From Candidatus Barnesiella excrementigallinarum (GTDB taxonomy: Bacteria > Bacteroidota > Bacteroidia > Bacteroidales > Barnesiellaceae), in NCBI GenBank assembly GCA_019114445.1, contig DXFL01000016.1, positions 28,796 through 92,795 of the forward strand: a stretch of DNA of 64,000 nucleotides, in the 5' to 3' direction. A program made the translations under genes and the position numbers. Under the pieces are notes generated by a model. That model was not told the origin of the DNA, searched no databases, and saw only the letters and a program-made list of their open reading frames with translations. Position 1 is the stretch's first letter, and every line of letters starts with the position of its first letter. Shown here piece by piece: positions 26,362 through 34,891 of this stretch.

Positions 26362-26529
26362 TTATGCTTCGTGGATTGCATCGTTGGGGCAAACCTCGGC
26401 ACAAGTACCGCAGCTCAGACATTTGTCAGCGTCGATTTTGTAGATATCGCCTTCCGAAATAGCTTCTACCGGGCATTCGCTGATACAAGAACCGCAAGCA
26501 ACACAGTTGTCATTAATTACGTAAGCCAT
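26362..26529 (-). CDS. Small ferredoxin, two [4Fe-4S] clusters
   Basis: A 55-residue reading frame encodes a complete 2[4Fe-4S] ferredoxin of the clostridial type. Two cluster motifs of the form CxxCxxCxxxCP are present: CVACGSCISECP (Cys9, 12, 15, 19) and CLSCGTCAEVCP (Cys37, 40, 43, 47). It serves as a soluble low-potential electron carrier, for example for pyruvate:ferredoxin oxidoreductase in anaerobes. A promoter pair lies upstream on the minus strand. The next gene downstream is the lipoprotein at 25173, more than 200 bases away. Confidence 0.97.
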   Translation of the reverse strand: MAYVINDNCVACGSCISECPVEAISEGDIYKIDADKCLSCGTCAEVCPNDAIHEA

Positions 26530-26573
26530 TGTTTTTAGTTTTTAGTTGTAAATAATTAGATCTAATTGCTCTG

Positions 26574-26603
26574 CAAAAGTAGCATTTTTATCTTTATTGC
26601 AAA
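26574..26603 (-). promoter_or_regulatory. Promoter of the small ferredoxin gene
   Basis: On the minus strand TTTG (26603-26600) and TACTTTTG (26581-26574) are 18 bases apart. Confidence 0.7.
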
Positions 26604-26633
26604 AAAAAATGGGGTAGGAATTTATAAACCGAT

Positions 26634-26716
26634 GTCACCCCGCACCCCGATGCGGGGTCCATGAGAACTATTTATGAGCAGCAATTACTGGATTCCGCGT
26701 CGTGGCGCGGAATGAC
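26634..26716 (+). repeat. REPIN-like 83-bp interspersed repeat, copy 1
   Basis: The 83 bases from GTCACCCCGC to GCGGAATGAC match the reverse complement of 34070-34152 at 78 of 83 positions. The ends are inverted repeats (GTCAyyCCGC, 8 of 10). Each half holds its own palindrome: ccccgatgcgggg on the left, attccgcgtcgtggcgcggaat on the right. It lies in the divergent region between the ferredoxin and the PorT-like gene. Confidence 0.9.
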
Positions 26717-26875
26717 GCAGACGGTTACCCCGCACAATGGCCTGCCGGCAGAAGAATGGGAATGAAAAGAATCGTCCGTTTGTTTTGCCTTGAATGCGGG
26801 GAATAAAAAATCAAATACAATTCTCCCGAAACAATATCCCTGCGCTTTTTTCGTTTGATAAATAGTTACCCGTAT

Positions 26876-27643
26876 ATGAACAGATTTGTACATATAGCTT
26901 CTCGTTTTCGGCATCACCTGCTCGATGAGGTAGGTGTGGGGCGTTTGTGCGTAGCGGTTGCGCTGGCTTTTCTTGCGATGGGAGGGGCGGTTTCGGCTCA
27001 ATCCCGCAAGGTGCAGAATCTGCCGTATGCCGATTTTAAGATGTTGCATTTGGGCTTTTCCATTGGAACTCATGTGCAGGATATGACTTTTGTTCATTCG
27101 GGATTTGTGACCGAGACCGACGAGAGTTGGTTTATGGAGATTCCCGATTTTTCTCCGGGATTCAATGTGAATTTGATGGCCGATCTCTATTTGTGCCAAT
27201 ACCTCAACTTGCGGGTTTCTCCCGGTATATTTTTCGGGAACAAGGTGGTGCGATTCAGGGATTCGAATACGCAGGAAACACGGACACAGGATTTGAAGTC
27301 GAATTATATCGTGCTGCCTGTTGAGCTGAAATTCAGTGCCTTGCGATGTGATAATTTCCGCCCCTATCTGATAGGGGGTGTCATGGGTGCTGCCGATGTG
27401 TCGAAAAAAAGAAACGATTTGCTCAAACTGAATACTTTTGACGGCTACCTGACCATTGGGATAGGGTGCGATTTTTATTTGCCCTATTTCAAATTGATTC
27501 CCGAGTTGAAATTCTGTTTTGGCCTGACCGATATCATCAATCGTAACCGTGGCGATTTGCAAGACCCGGCCGATATTAAGTTTACTCAATCGTTGAAAAA
27601 GGCCACTTCGAATATGGTGGTACTGTCGTTTTATTTCGAATAA
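26876..27643 (+). CDS. PorT-family outer-membrane beta-barrel protein
   Basis: The product has about 255 residues, with a cationic N-terminus and a signal peptide ending in VSAQ. The rest is amphipathic beta strand with the pattern of the PorT/outer-membrane-barrel family: FKMLHLGFSIGTHVQDM, then LNLRVSPGIFFGNKVVRF and YIVLPVELKFSALRCDNFRPYLIGG, and a final strand ending in phenylalanine (VVLSFYFE). PorT is a component of type IX secretion, for which this window also supplies three cargo proteins. Whether this is the true T9SS PorT or a general barrel paralog is not certain. The 3' end overlaps the convergent hydrolase by 13 bases. Confidence 0.78.
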   Translation: MNRFVHIASRFRHHLLDEVGVGRLCVAVALAFLAMGGAVSAQSRKVQNLPYADFKMLHLGFSIGTHVQDMTFVHSGFVTETDESWFMEIPDFSPGFNVNLMADLYLCQYLNLRVSPGIFFGNKVVRFRDSNTQETRTQDLKSNYIVLPVELKFSALRCDNFRPYLIGGVMGAADVSKKRNDLLKLNTFDGYLTIGIGCDFYLPYFKLIPELKFCFGLTDIINRNRGDLQDPADIKFTQSLKKATSNMVVLSFYFE

Positions 27644-30609
27644 TCTTTGATGGACCGGTAAACTACCGAGAACAGTTCGGGTCGTATGTTCAACTCGGAG
27701 AGGGCATTGTGCGCACGGGTGGGATATACCCGGTTGCACAGGAATATGTATATGAGTTCCTCTTCGGGGTCTATCCAAAAGCAGGTGCCGGTGAATCCCA
27801 AGTGCCCGACTGTGGCGGCCGAGGCCTCTACTGCCGTGGGGCTTTTTTCGGGATCTTTCGTGTCGGGTTTGTCGAATCCCAAACCGCGTCGGCTGGTCGC
27901 ACTCTTTTCGGTAAAGAATCGTTTTACGGTTTCGGGCGATAGGATTTGCTTATTCCCGTAACTTCCTTTGTTCAGCCACATCTGACACAGTTTTGCCAAG
28001 TCGCCGGCACAAGAGAAGAGCCCGGCATTGCCTTGTACGCCGCCGAAGAAGGCACTCGTTTCGTCGTGTACATATCCTTGTAGTTGTTGTTTGCGGTAGA
28101 GGTTATCGCACTCGGTGGGGGCAATTCTGTCGGTCGGGAACCGGTTGAGGGGGCAATATCCCGTGGTGTACATACCCAGCGGTGCGTAGATGTGCTGTTG
28201 CAGGTATTGGTCCATCGCTTCTCCGGTGGCTTGTTCGACGGTTTCTTTCAGAAGGATAAAATTCAAGCAACTGTACAGGTATCGTTTCGTGGGGCGTAGC
28301 TTGGTGTTGATAATGCGGTTGATGAGGGTATCGGGCAGCGATTGTGCGCCATAAACTCCGTGGGTAATGGTTATGGGGAATTGTTCCGATTTTTTTGCCG
28401 AGAGCAGGTCTCTGCGTAGCCGGGCGTTGCGGTTGGCAAAAGCGTTGTTGTCTATTTGTATAGAGTAGATGCTGTCGTAGGTGCGTTTAACTAACGGCGC
28501 TTCGAAGCTGTTGGGGTCGATGACGGCTGCGGCTATTTGCAGGGAGGGGCGCATCCCGGTTTCGTGGAGGAGTGCTTCGCGCAGGGTGAGCTCTTTTTTA
28601 TCGGTATTTCGCAGCGGGGCGAAGTATCGGCTCATGGGCTTTTCCAAAGCGATTTCCCCGTTGTCGTAGGCTTTCATTACAGCAGGCAATGTCCCGGTGG
28701 CCTTCGATACGGAAGCCAAGTCGTAGATGTCGGTGATGGTGACGGGGTGTTTATGGGTTTCGTAATCGAAATATCCGTATGCTTTTTCCCAAACGATTTC
28801 GCCGTGGCGGGCCACCAGCAGTTGGCAGCCGGGAAAGGCGTGTGCCTCGATACCTTGTGCGACGATCGTGTCGAGAGCCAACAGAGTGTGGCTGCTCATT
28901 CCCACCATTTCGGGCGAAGCGTATCCCAATCGACTTTTGGGCATGGATATGCCGCTACCCATTTCGAAGAATCCCTCTAAGTTTACCGGCAATTTTCCGT
29001 TGATGGCACAGCCTCCGAACAAGGCTTGGGCGGCGTACTCCTGAGCCAGCGGCGTATCTTCGTAAGCCAAGAGGAGTGCATTGTTGTGGGCCAGCTCGTG
29101 ACTTATGCGGTTGGCTTGATAGGGCGAGAGGAAACAGACGGCGATGGCTTTCCCCGTTTGGCATATACGGCCTATGCGGGCGCGGTATGCTGCTTTGTTG
29201 CTATGTATGGCAAGGACAATTTTGTCGTAACGGTGCAGGGTGTCCAACAGATCGGAGAGATTGGTTTTGTCGTCGAAACAGGCGACGTTCGGGACGTATC
29301 GGGCTACGGCCTCGACAAAGCGGGTCTCTTTGGGTTCGCCTATCGATACGACGGCAATCTGTTTAGGGTCGGAGAGATCGAGCGGGAGGATATTGTGTTT
29401 GTTGTGCAGCAGGGTCATGGCCTCGCGGTTCAGTTGGCGATTCAGCGCCTCGTATTCGGGCGCGTTCAACTCCTCGATGAGGTTTTCGGTAACGATGGGC
29501 GAGAGCTTATTCAATCCCAAAGCATATTTGTAGCGGAGTACCCTCTTGCACTTCTCGTCGATCTCCTGTTGCGAAATTTCGCCGTTTTCGATAGCCGACA
29601 GTATGGCGTTGAGTTGCTGTTGCGGTTTTGTAGGGTTCAGGGCGATGTCGTTCCCGGCAAGGATTGCTCTCAATGCCGTGTTTTCGAAACGCGAAGCCCC
29701 TTTCATCTTCAAGGCGTCGGTAAAGATTAATCCTTCGAAATGGAGGGTGTCGCGCAACAAATTGTGCGTGATGGCTGCCGAGAGGGAGGCCGGGGTATCG
29801 GATTTGTCGAATGCCGGGATATTTAGATGCCCGACCATCATTCCCGAAAGTCCGGTTTCTATGTATTTTCGGAACGGGGCTATTTCGACTTGCATGAGCC
29901 TGTCCTTGTCGTGGGGGACGAGTGGTAGGGTTTTATGCGAATCCTCCGAGGTGTCGCCGTGTCCCGGAAAATGTTTGGCAACTGCCATAACGCCTTCCGA
30001 TTCCAATCCTTTGGCATAGGCGATGGCCTTTTGAGTAACAGCCGGAAGCGATTCGCCGAACGACCGCTTGCCGATGACCGGATTGCGGGGGTTGCTGTTG
30101 ATGTCGAGAACGGGGGCGAAGTTCACCTGTATGCCCATACGTTTACACTGTTTGCCCACGGCACGGCCGTATTCGTAGAGCAATGAGTCGTTCTGAACGG
30201 CACCCAGCATCATGTTTACCGGGAAGCGGGGTGTGTCGGGCAGTCGCATGGCAAGCCCCCATTCGCCGTCGAGCGTGATCATAAGGGGCACTTTCGAGAG
30301 CGATTGGCAGTAGTTGGTGAGGTTGGCTTGGTCGAGGGCGTTTCCCGCATCGAAAAGCAATCCGCCTATATTCATTCCCTCTACCAAATTTTGCAGCGTT
30401 TTGCGGTTCTGCGGCGTGTCGCTGTTGCGTACGGTAATGACAAAAAGTTGGGCAACTCGCTCTTGGGGCGAGAGTGTATTGAATACCGAGTCGACCCAAT
30501 ATTCCATACCGTTGTCGGCTGTTTGCAACAGGTGGGGAACTCCGGCCTTGATAGGTTGGGCAAGGAGGGCGAAGAGGAGTATGACGGTGTAGATGGATAG
30601 CTTTTTCAT
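27631..30609 (-). CDS. GH3 beta-N-acetylhexosaminidase fused to beta-lactamase-like serine hydrolase
   Basis: The 992-residue exported protein has two enzymes. Residues 40-380 are a family-3 glycoside hydrolase with KHFPGHGDTSEDSH (212-225), the NagZ-type catalytic His/Asp loop, and nucleophile Asp298 in TDALKM. A C-terminal GH3-type alpha/beta domain follows (to about 545). Residues 575-990 are a class C beta-lactamase/DD-peptidase fold with nucleophile Ser633 in SVSK, a YSCLNF triad motif and HLGFTG. It probably trims peptidoglycan fragments (GlcNAc plus stem peptide or amide). It closes an operon with two 5'-nucleotidase parts. The domain pair is known in Bacteroidota. Confidence 0.92.
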   Translation of the reverse strand: MKKLSIYTVILLFALLAQPIKAGVPHLLQTADNGMEYWVDSVFNTLSPQERVAQLFVITVRNSDTPQNRKTLQNLVEGMNIGGLLFDAGNALDQANLTNYCQSLSKVPLMITLDGEWGLAMRLPDTPRFPVNMMLGAVQNDSLLYEYGRAVGKQCKRMGIQVNFAPVLDINSNPRNPVIGKRSFGESLPAVTQKAIAYAKGLESEGVMAVAKHFPGHGDTSEDSHKTLPLVPHDKDRLMQVEIAPFRKYIETGLSGMMVGHLNIPAFDKSDTPASLSAAITHNLLRDTLHFEGLIFTDALKMKGASRFENTALRAILAGNDIALNPTKPQQQLNAILSAIENGEISQQEIDEKCKRVLRYKYALGLNKLSPIVTENLIEELNAPEYEALNRQLNREAMTLLHNKHNILPLDLSDPKQIAVVSIGEPKETRFVEAVARYVPNVACFDDKTNLSDLLDTLHRYDKIVLAIHSNKAAYRARIGRICQTGKAIAVCFLSPYQANRISHELAHNNALLLAYEDTPLAQEYAAQALFGGCAINGKLPVNLEGFFEMGSGISMPKSRLGYASPEMVGMSSHTLLALDTIVAQGIEAHAFPGCQLLVARHGEIVWEKAYGYFDYETHKHPVTITDIYDLASVSKATGTLPAVMKAYDNGEIALEKPMSRYFAPLRNTDKKELTLREALLHETGMRPSLQIAAAVIDPNSFEAPLVKRTYDSIYSIQIDNNAFANRNARLRRDLLSAKKSEQFPITITHGVYGAQSLPDTLINRIINTKLRPTKRYLYSCLNFILLKETVEQATGEAMDQYLQQHIYAPLGMYTTGYCPLNRFPTDRIAPTECDNLYRKQQLQGYVHDETSAFFGGVQGNAGLFSCAGDLAKLCQMWLNKGSYGNKQILSPETVKRFFTEKSATSRRGLGFDKPDTKDPEKSPTAVEASAATVGHLGFTGTCFWIDPEEELIYIFLCNRVYPTRAHNALSELNIRPELFSVVYRSIKDYSK

Positions 30610-30622
30610 ACGGGTGTGTGCC

Positions 30623-31387
30623 TTAGTCGGTTAGAATAATGCGCTCTTCGGGTATTGAGCCGATGGCGCGGTTGGCGCGGGTCTCCCTTTTCACATAGTC
30701 GATAACGGCATCTCGCATGAATACGGAGCTGTTTATGCGTTCGACCGCATTCAGCAACGGGGTCATGTGATCGCCTCCGTTGGCTACATAGTCGATGGTG
30801 GCAATGGTGTATATGCGGTTATCGTCGATGGGTTTTCCTCCAATGGTCGCGTCGATGCATTTCCCCGCTTTCCCGGTGATGTGTACTTCGCGGCTTACCG
30901 CTTCGCCCTCGCGCGAGACAATGATGTCGAAAAGCGCACGGACGTCGGCCCCGGTTAGTTTAACGAGGCACAGGGTGTTGTCGAAGGGGAATATGGAGTA
31001 GATTTCGCCCAATGTGATTTCGCCTTGCAACAGAGGATTCCGTATGCCTCCGATATTGGTGACGGCAAAGTCGACCGGTTGGCTACAATGGGTTTGGACC
31101 GCTGTTTTCACAATATCGGCCGTGAGGTTGGTGAGTGGTGTGCCCGGGCGGTCGGGCTCCATGTATTGCTTCGATTGACCGACGACGGTGCCCATAATGC
31201 TGTCGACACTCGTTTTGTATTTGTTTACGATGGCCTCCATTTCGGGTTGGGGATATTTGTCCCAACGGGCATCGACGGGAATGAGCGAAGAGGTTATTTC
31301 AAATTCCTGACGGGCAGTCGTGCAAGCTGTGAGGGTGAACAAGATGGCAACGAGGCCACAAGCAAGATGACGGTATGTTGTTTTCAT
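30623..31387 (-). CDS. 5'-nucleotidase C-terminal domain protein, lipoprotein
   Basis: The 254-residue protein has a lipobox (AILFTLTAC) and the 5'-nucleotidase C-terminal substrate-binding domain: FAVTNIGGIRNPLLQGEITLGE, YSIFPFDNTL, and IDYVANGGDHM. The catalytic metallophosphatase half is missing here but is encoded by the gene upstream, so the classical two-domain enzyme is split in two. It lies 13 bases before the GH3 gene and 20 after the phosphatase. Confidence 0.93.
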   Translation of the reverse strand: MKTTYRHLACGLVAILFTLTACTTARQEFEITSSLIPVDARWDKYPQPEMEAIVNKYKTSVDSIMGTVVGQSKQYMEPDRPGTPLTNLTADIVKTAVQTHCSQPVDFAVTNIGGIRNPLLQGEITLGEIYSIFPFDNTLCLVKLTGADVRALFDIIVSREGEAVSREVHITGKAGKCIDATIGGKPIDDNRIYTIATIDYVANGGDHMTPLLNAVERINSSVFMRDAVIDYVKRETRANRAIGSIPEERIILTD

Positions 31388-31407
31388 AATAAATCGGTGA
31401 GAAGTCT

Positions 31408-32271
31408 TTATTTTTTAGGTTCTATGGTAATACAGCCCACGTATACGCCGCTTGCTCCGGTTTGGGCGATAACGACCTCTTTGCCGGCTTTGTTTTTAAC
31501 AAGGTATTGTATATCTGGTTGGGGATTTTTCGGGTCGATGGCCGTATGCGAGTGGCCGCCGATAATGATGTCGATGTCGGTTGTGGCGGCGGCTATTTGC
31601 GGGTCGGTTATATCGCTTTCCGCGTGCCCCGTATATCCCAAATGGGAGAGTGCCACCACAATGTCGGCACCCTTTTCGCGGAGCAGACGTGCGGTTTCGT
31701 TGGCGGCTTTTATCGGGTCGTGGAATACCACTCCTTTACAGGCTTCGGCCGGGATAAGGTTTTCGGGGTTGACATTCAAAGCAAGGAATCCCACTTTGTA
31801 ACCTCCCACCTCTTGTATGGCCCACGGTTGTATGAGCCCGGCCAGTGGGGTATTCGACAGGTCGTAGTTCGACGATATGAAACGGGCTGTGGATTTTTTG
31901 ATTAGCTCGGCCAACTTCTCCATGCGGGCATCGAATTCGTGGTTTCCGAGGGTTCGTACATCGTAACGCATGGCGTTCATCACTTCGAATTCGGCTTCAC
32001 CCCCGAAGAGGTTGAAATAGGGTGTCCCTTGAATGGCGTCACCGGCATCGACCAGCAGCACATTGGGCTCGACGCTGCGGATACTGTCGATAAGAGCCAT
32101 GCGACGCACGACGCCGGCCATTCCTCCCAAAGTTTTATGGTTAGGTGCAAACGGTTCTATTTGACTGTGGGTGTCGTTGGTGTGAAGAATCACGATTCGA
32201 CCGGTTTGTGGAAAGACCGACAGCGTGGCAACCAGCAAGATTGCCATTATCCCGATAATTCTTTTTATCAT
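31408..32271 (-). CDS. 5'-nucleotidase N-terminal metallophosphatase
   Basis: The 287-residue exported protein is the metallophosphatase half of a 5'-nucleotidase/UshA-type enzyme. It carries VILHTNDTHSQ, DAGDAIQGTP, TLGNHEFD and GGHSHT, which supply the two-metal site. It hydrolyses nucleoside 5'-phosphates or related phosphoesters in the periplasm and would pair with the C-terminal domain protein behind it. The ATG at 32271 opens the signal peptide; an open frame to 32445 does not look coding. Confidence 0.93.
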   Translation of the reverse strand: MIKRIIGIMAILLVATLSVFPQTGRIVILHTNDTHSQIEPFAPNHKTLGGMAGVVRRMALIDSIRSVEPNVLLVDAGDAIQGTPYFNLFGGEAEFEVMNAMRYDVRTLGNHEFDARMEKLAELIKKSTARFISSNYDLSNTPLAGLIQPWAIQEVGGYKVGFLALNVNPENLIPAEACKGVVFHDPIKAANETARLLREKGADIVVALSHLGYTGHAESDITDPQIAAATTDIDIIIGGHSHTAIDPKNPQPDIQYLVKNKAGKEVVIAQTGASGVYVGCITIEPKK

Positions 32272-32486
32272 GATTTGGCGTGTGTTTATGAAACTGGAAA
32301 TTTTTTTCTCTTGGACGAAATTACAAATTTGAAAGGGATATATCAAAATGTATCGGTTAAAATTCTTTCCTCGATGGATTATTGTCTTTCTTTTGGGAAA
32401 TCTCTGTTGGGGGGGAAAGAATTTTTTCGTCTCTCTTTTCTCCAAAGGAGTGTAGTCGCGAAAGTATAGAAAATATACTGGAATAC

Positions 32487-32516
32487 TTGTTTTAACAATT
32501 TTATATACTATTTTTG
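32487..32516 (+). promoter_or_regulatory. Promoter of the LRR gene at 32632
   Basis: TTG (32487-32489), 19-base spacer, TATTTTTG (32509-32516). The leader of about 108 bases contains a 9-bp hairpin (aaaagcgta / tacgctttt, 32535-32582). Apart from this the 360-base gap holds only AT-rich sequence. Confidence 0.65.
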
Positions 32517-32631
32517 TAGTGTTGCTATTTTATAAAAAGCGTATCGTTCTGTTGTAAAGTGGAATGTGTTCCCTACGCTTTTCAAGTTTTAATTCGCCGA
32601 AGGGGACAGGCAGGAATATAAAACAATTAGT

Positions 32632-34008
32632 ATGAAATCACATTTACACCAATGGATTTTGGTAGCAGTTACTTTATTAGGAATGTTACCGGTGAGTGCG
32701 TACGATTTTCAAGTGGACGGGATTTATTACAACATCAGTAATGAAAGGGAGGTTTCCGTCACCTATGGTTCTTCACAAGGTACTTATTCAGGAGATATGG
32801 TCATTCCAGCAAGGGTTACTTATAGTGGTGTGACCTATTCGGTGACGAGTATCGGGTATAGTGCTTTTGGTAATTGTGTGAACTTAACTTCGGTAACGAT
32901 TCCCGAATCGGTAACGAGTATTGATATGAAAGCTTTTGAAGGCTGCTCAAATTTGCTCTCGATTACGATTCCTGAATCAATAACATATATCGGGGCTTAT
33001 GCCTTTGAAGGAACAGCGTGGTATAATAATCTGCCCGACGGAGTTGTCTATATAGGTAATTTGTTATATCGTTATAAAGGGACAATGCCAGCGAATACAC
33101 ATATAGACATCCGGGAGGGAACCGTTTATATCTGTGATTATGCATTTCAGCATTGCAGTGGCTTAACGTCGATCACGATCCCCGACTCAGTCATAAGTAT
33201 GGGACTTTCGGTTTTTCAGGGGACTACATGGTATGATAATCAACCCGATGGGATTGTTTATGCGGGTAACGTAATGTATGATATAAAAGGATTTATATCG
33301 GAACAGCACATCAATGTTCGAGAAGGAACAACCGCTATTGCTCCGTATGGTTTCTCGTGGAGTAGCATGATGTCGATTACAATTCCCGAATCGGTCGTAA
33401 GTATCGGACAATATGCATTCAGTGGTTGTAGTAGTTTAATTTCAATCACAATTCCCCCGCTGGTAACGAGTCTCAATAGTGGTGCTTTTCAGAATTGTAG
33501 TAGTTTGACTTCGGTAATCATCCCCGATTTGGTTACGAGCATTGGGAATTATGTGTTTACTTACTGTAGTAATTTAACCTCAATTACGATAGGTCGTTCC
33601 GTAGAAAGTATAGGAGATGGCGTTTTCTCGGATTGTAACCTTTTGAAAACTATACGATCCTATGCAGTTGTGCCTCCTACAATAAAAAATACTACGTTTA
33701 GTAGTTACGATGCCACCTTATATGTGCCGGCAGGTTGCAAAGGGGCTTATCAAGAGGCAGAGTATTGGAAGAATTTTACGGATATCGTAGAGATGCCGAG
33801 TGGTATGGAATCCATAAGCGATAGCGATATGCGCATTTATGTAGCTGATCGTATGTTGTACGTCGAAAATGGGGAGGTTCCTTACCGGGTATATAGCGTC
33901 TCCGGCCAACTTGTCTATTCGGGTAACGACAGTGCCGTGCGGCTCAGTGTTCCGGGCATTTATGTGGTACAAGCGGGTAACAGTTCGCAAAAAGTGATCG
34001 TGAAGTAA
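32632..34008 (+). CDS. BspA-type leucine-rich-repeat protein with T9SS sorting domain
   Basis: The 458-residue secreted protein has a signal peptide and about seven LRR_5 (BspA/Treponema type) repeats of the form CSNLTSITIPESVTSIGxxAF between residues 80 and 345. Two repeats are interrupted by a YNNLPDGVVYIGN-type insertion carrying a turn. The last 80 residues (MRIYVADRMLYVENGEVPYRVYSV... ending KVIVK) form a type A T9SS sorting domain. BspA-like proteins mediate adhesion to host matrix; here it is a predicted surface adhesin. Confidence 0.92.
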   Translation: MKSHLHQWILVAVTLLGMLPVSAYDFQVDGIYYNISNEREVSVTYGSSQGTYSGDMVIPARVTYSGVTYSVTSIGYSAFGNCVNLTSVTIPESVTSIDMKAFEGCSNLLSITIPESITYIGAYAFEGTAWYNNLPDGVVYIGNLLYRYKGTMPANTHIDIREGTVYICDYAFQHCSGLTSITIPDSVISMGLSVFQGTTWYDNQPDGIVYAGNVMYDIKGFISEQHINVREGTTAIAPYGFSWSSMMSITIPESVVSIGQYAFSGCSSLISITIPPLVTSLNSGAFQNCSSLTSVIIPDLVTSIGNYVFTYCSNLTSITIGRSVESIGDGVFSDCNLLKTIRSYAVVPPTIKNTTFSSYDATLYVPAGCKGAYQEAEYWKNFTDIVEMPSGMESISDSDMRIYVADRMLYVENGEVPYRVYSVSGQLVYSGNDSAVRLSVPGIYVVQAGNSSQKVIVK

Positions 34009-34031
34009 TCGTCGATTTGATTGATAAGATA

Positions 34032-34066
34032 GAGGCGGCAAGCGGTCACACCTGCCGCCTTTTTTA
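34032..34066 (+). terminator. Rho-independent terminator after the LRR gene
   Basis: Stem aggcggca / tgccgcct around a 12-base loop, followed by tttttt. Confidence 0.85.
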
Positions 34067-34069
34067 TGT

Positions 34070-34152
34070 GTCATTCCGCGCCACGACGCGGAATCCAGTA
34101 AATACCGCTCGTAAATAGTTCTCATGGAGCCCGCATCGGGGTGCGGGGTGAC
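34070..34152 (-). repeat. REPIN-like 83-bp interspersed repeat, copy 2
   Basis: Same 83-base element as 26634-26716 in opposite orientation, 78 of 83 identical. Both palindromes (gcgccacgacgcggaat side and cccgcatcggggtgcggg side) are kept, and the differences lie mainly in the middle spacer. The rest of the gap between the LRR gene and rplS (34153-34330) shows no further feature. Confidence 0.9.
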
Positions 34153-34334
34153 GCGGGACGTTTGGTATCGCCGGGTGACGGGCGAATGTGGTATTGTAGG
34201 GTAGTGAGTGTGTCATTGCGCCCTCGATGGCGTTCTGTGAGCGCCCCTCGTAGTTCGTTCTACTTACACATTGTTGTATAAGTCGGTTTTTGTGGTTTTT
34301 GTGAGGTTTACGGAATTAAAAAACGGACTTCATA

Positions 34335-34366
34335 TTTGTTTATATGGTAAAAAAGTTGTTACTTTG
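34335..34366 (+). promoter_or_regulatory. Promoter of rplS
   Basis: TTTG (34335-34338), 20-base spacer, TTACTTTG (34359-34366), which matches the -7 box except at its second base. The leader is about 75 bases. Confidence 0.65.
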
Positions 34367-34447
34367 CACCGCTTTTCGTAATCTCTGGCAGGAAAAGTGG
34401 CCTGTTAAATTACGTTTCATTATAAACATTTTAAATAGCTATTAAAA

Positions 34448-34795
34448 ATGGATTTAGTAAAGATTGCAGAAGAAGCATTCGCCTGCGGTAAAGAGCACCC
34501 CGAATTTCGCAGTGGTGACACGATTACCGTATCTTACCGTATCAAAGAGGGAAATAAGGAGCGTATCCAGCAATTCCGCGGCGACGTTATCCGTATTTCG
34601 GGTCACGGTAACAAAAAGCGTTTCACGGTTCGCAAAATGTCGGGCAATGTAGGTGTGGAAAGAATTTTCCCCATTGAGTCGCCTTTCATCGAAGAGATCG
34701 TAGTTAACCGTCGTGGTAAAGTACGTCGCGCTAAACTCTACTATCTGCGTGCGTTGACCGGTAAAAAAGCCCGTATTAAAGAGAAGAGAATTTAA
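34448..34795 (+). CDS. rplS: 50S ribosomal protein L19
   Basis: L19 sits at the 30S-50S interface. The 115-residue protein has the conserved [22 protein letters not shown] and [16 protein letters not shown] segments and the basic end [14 protein letters not shown]. Length is standard. It is a single-gene unit, unlike the rpsP-rimM-trmD-rplS operon of many bacteria. Confidence 0.97.
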   Translation: MDLVKIAEEAFACGKEHPEFRSGDTITVSYRIKEGNKERIQQFRGDVIRISGHGNKKRFTVRKMSGNVGVERIFPIESPFIEEIVVNRRGKVRRAKLYYLRALTGKKARIKEKRI

Positions 34796-34817
34796 TTTCT
34801 TGTCTTTTAAGGCATAT

Positions 34818-34850
34818 AAAAACCGCACCGATGATTCGGTGCGGTTTTTA
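34818..34850. terminator. Bidirectional terminator between rplS and the minus-strand gene run
   Basis: Perfect stem aaaaccgcaccga / tcggtgcggtttt with a four-base loop and T/A runs on both sides. Confidence 0.92.
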
Positions 34851-34891
34851 TTTTTTTGTATTTACAGCGTATGCTGTGGTATAGGTTGCTG

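Noticed and set aside
34153..34330. Sequence after the second REPIN-like element as part of a longer repeat
   Set aside because: It does not match the sequence flanking the first copy; the shared part stops at 83 bases.
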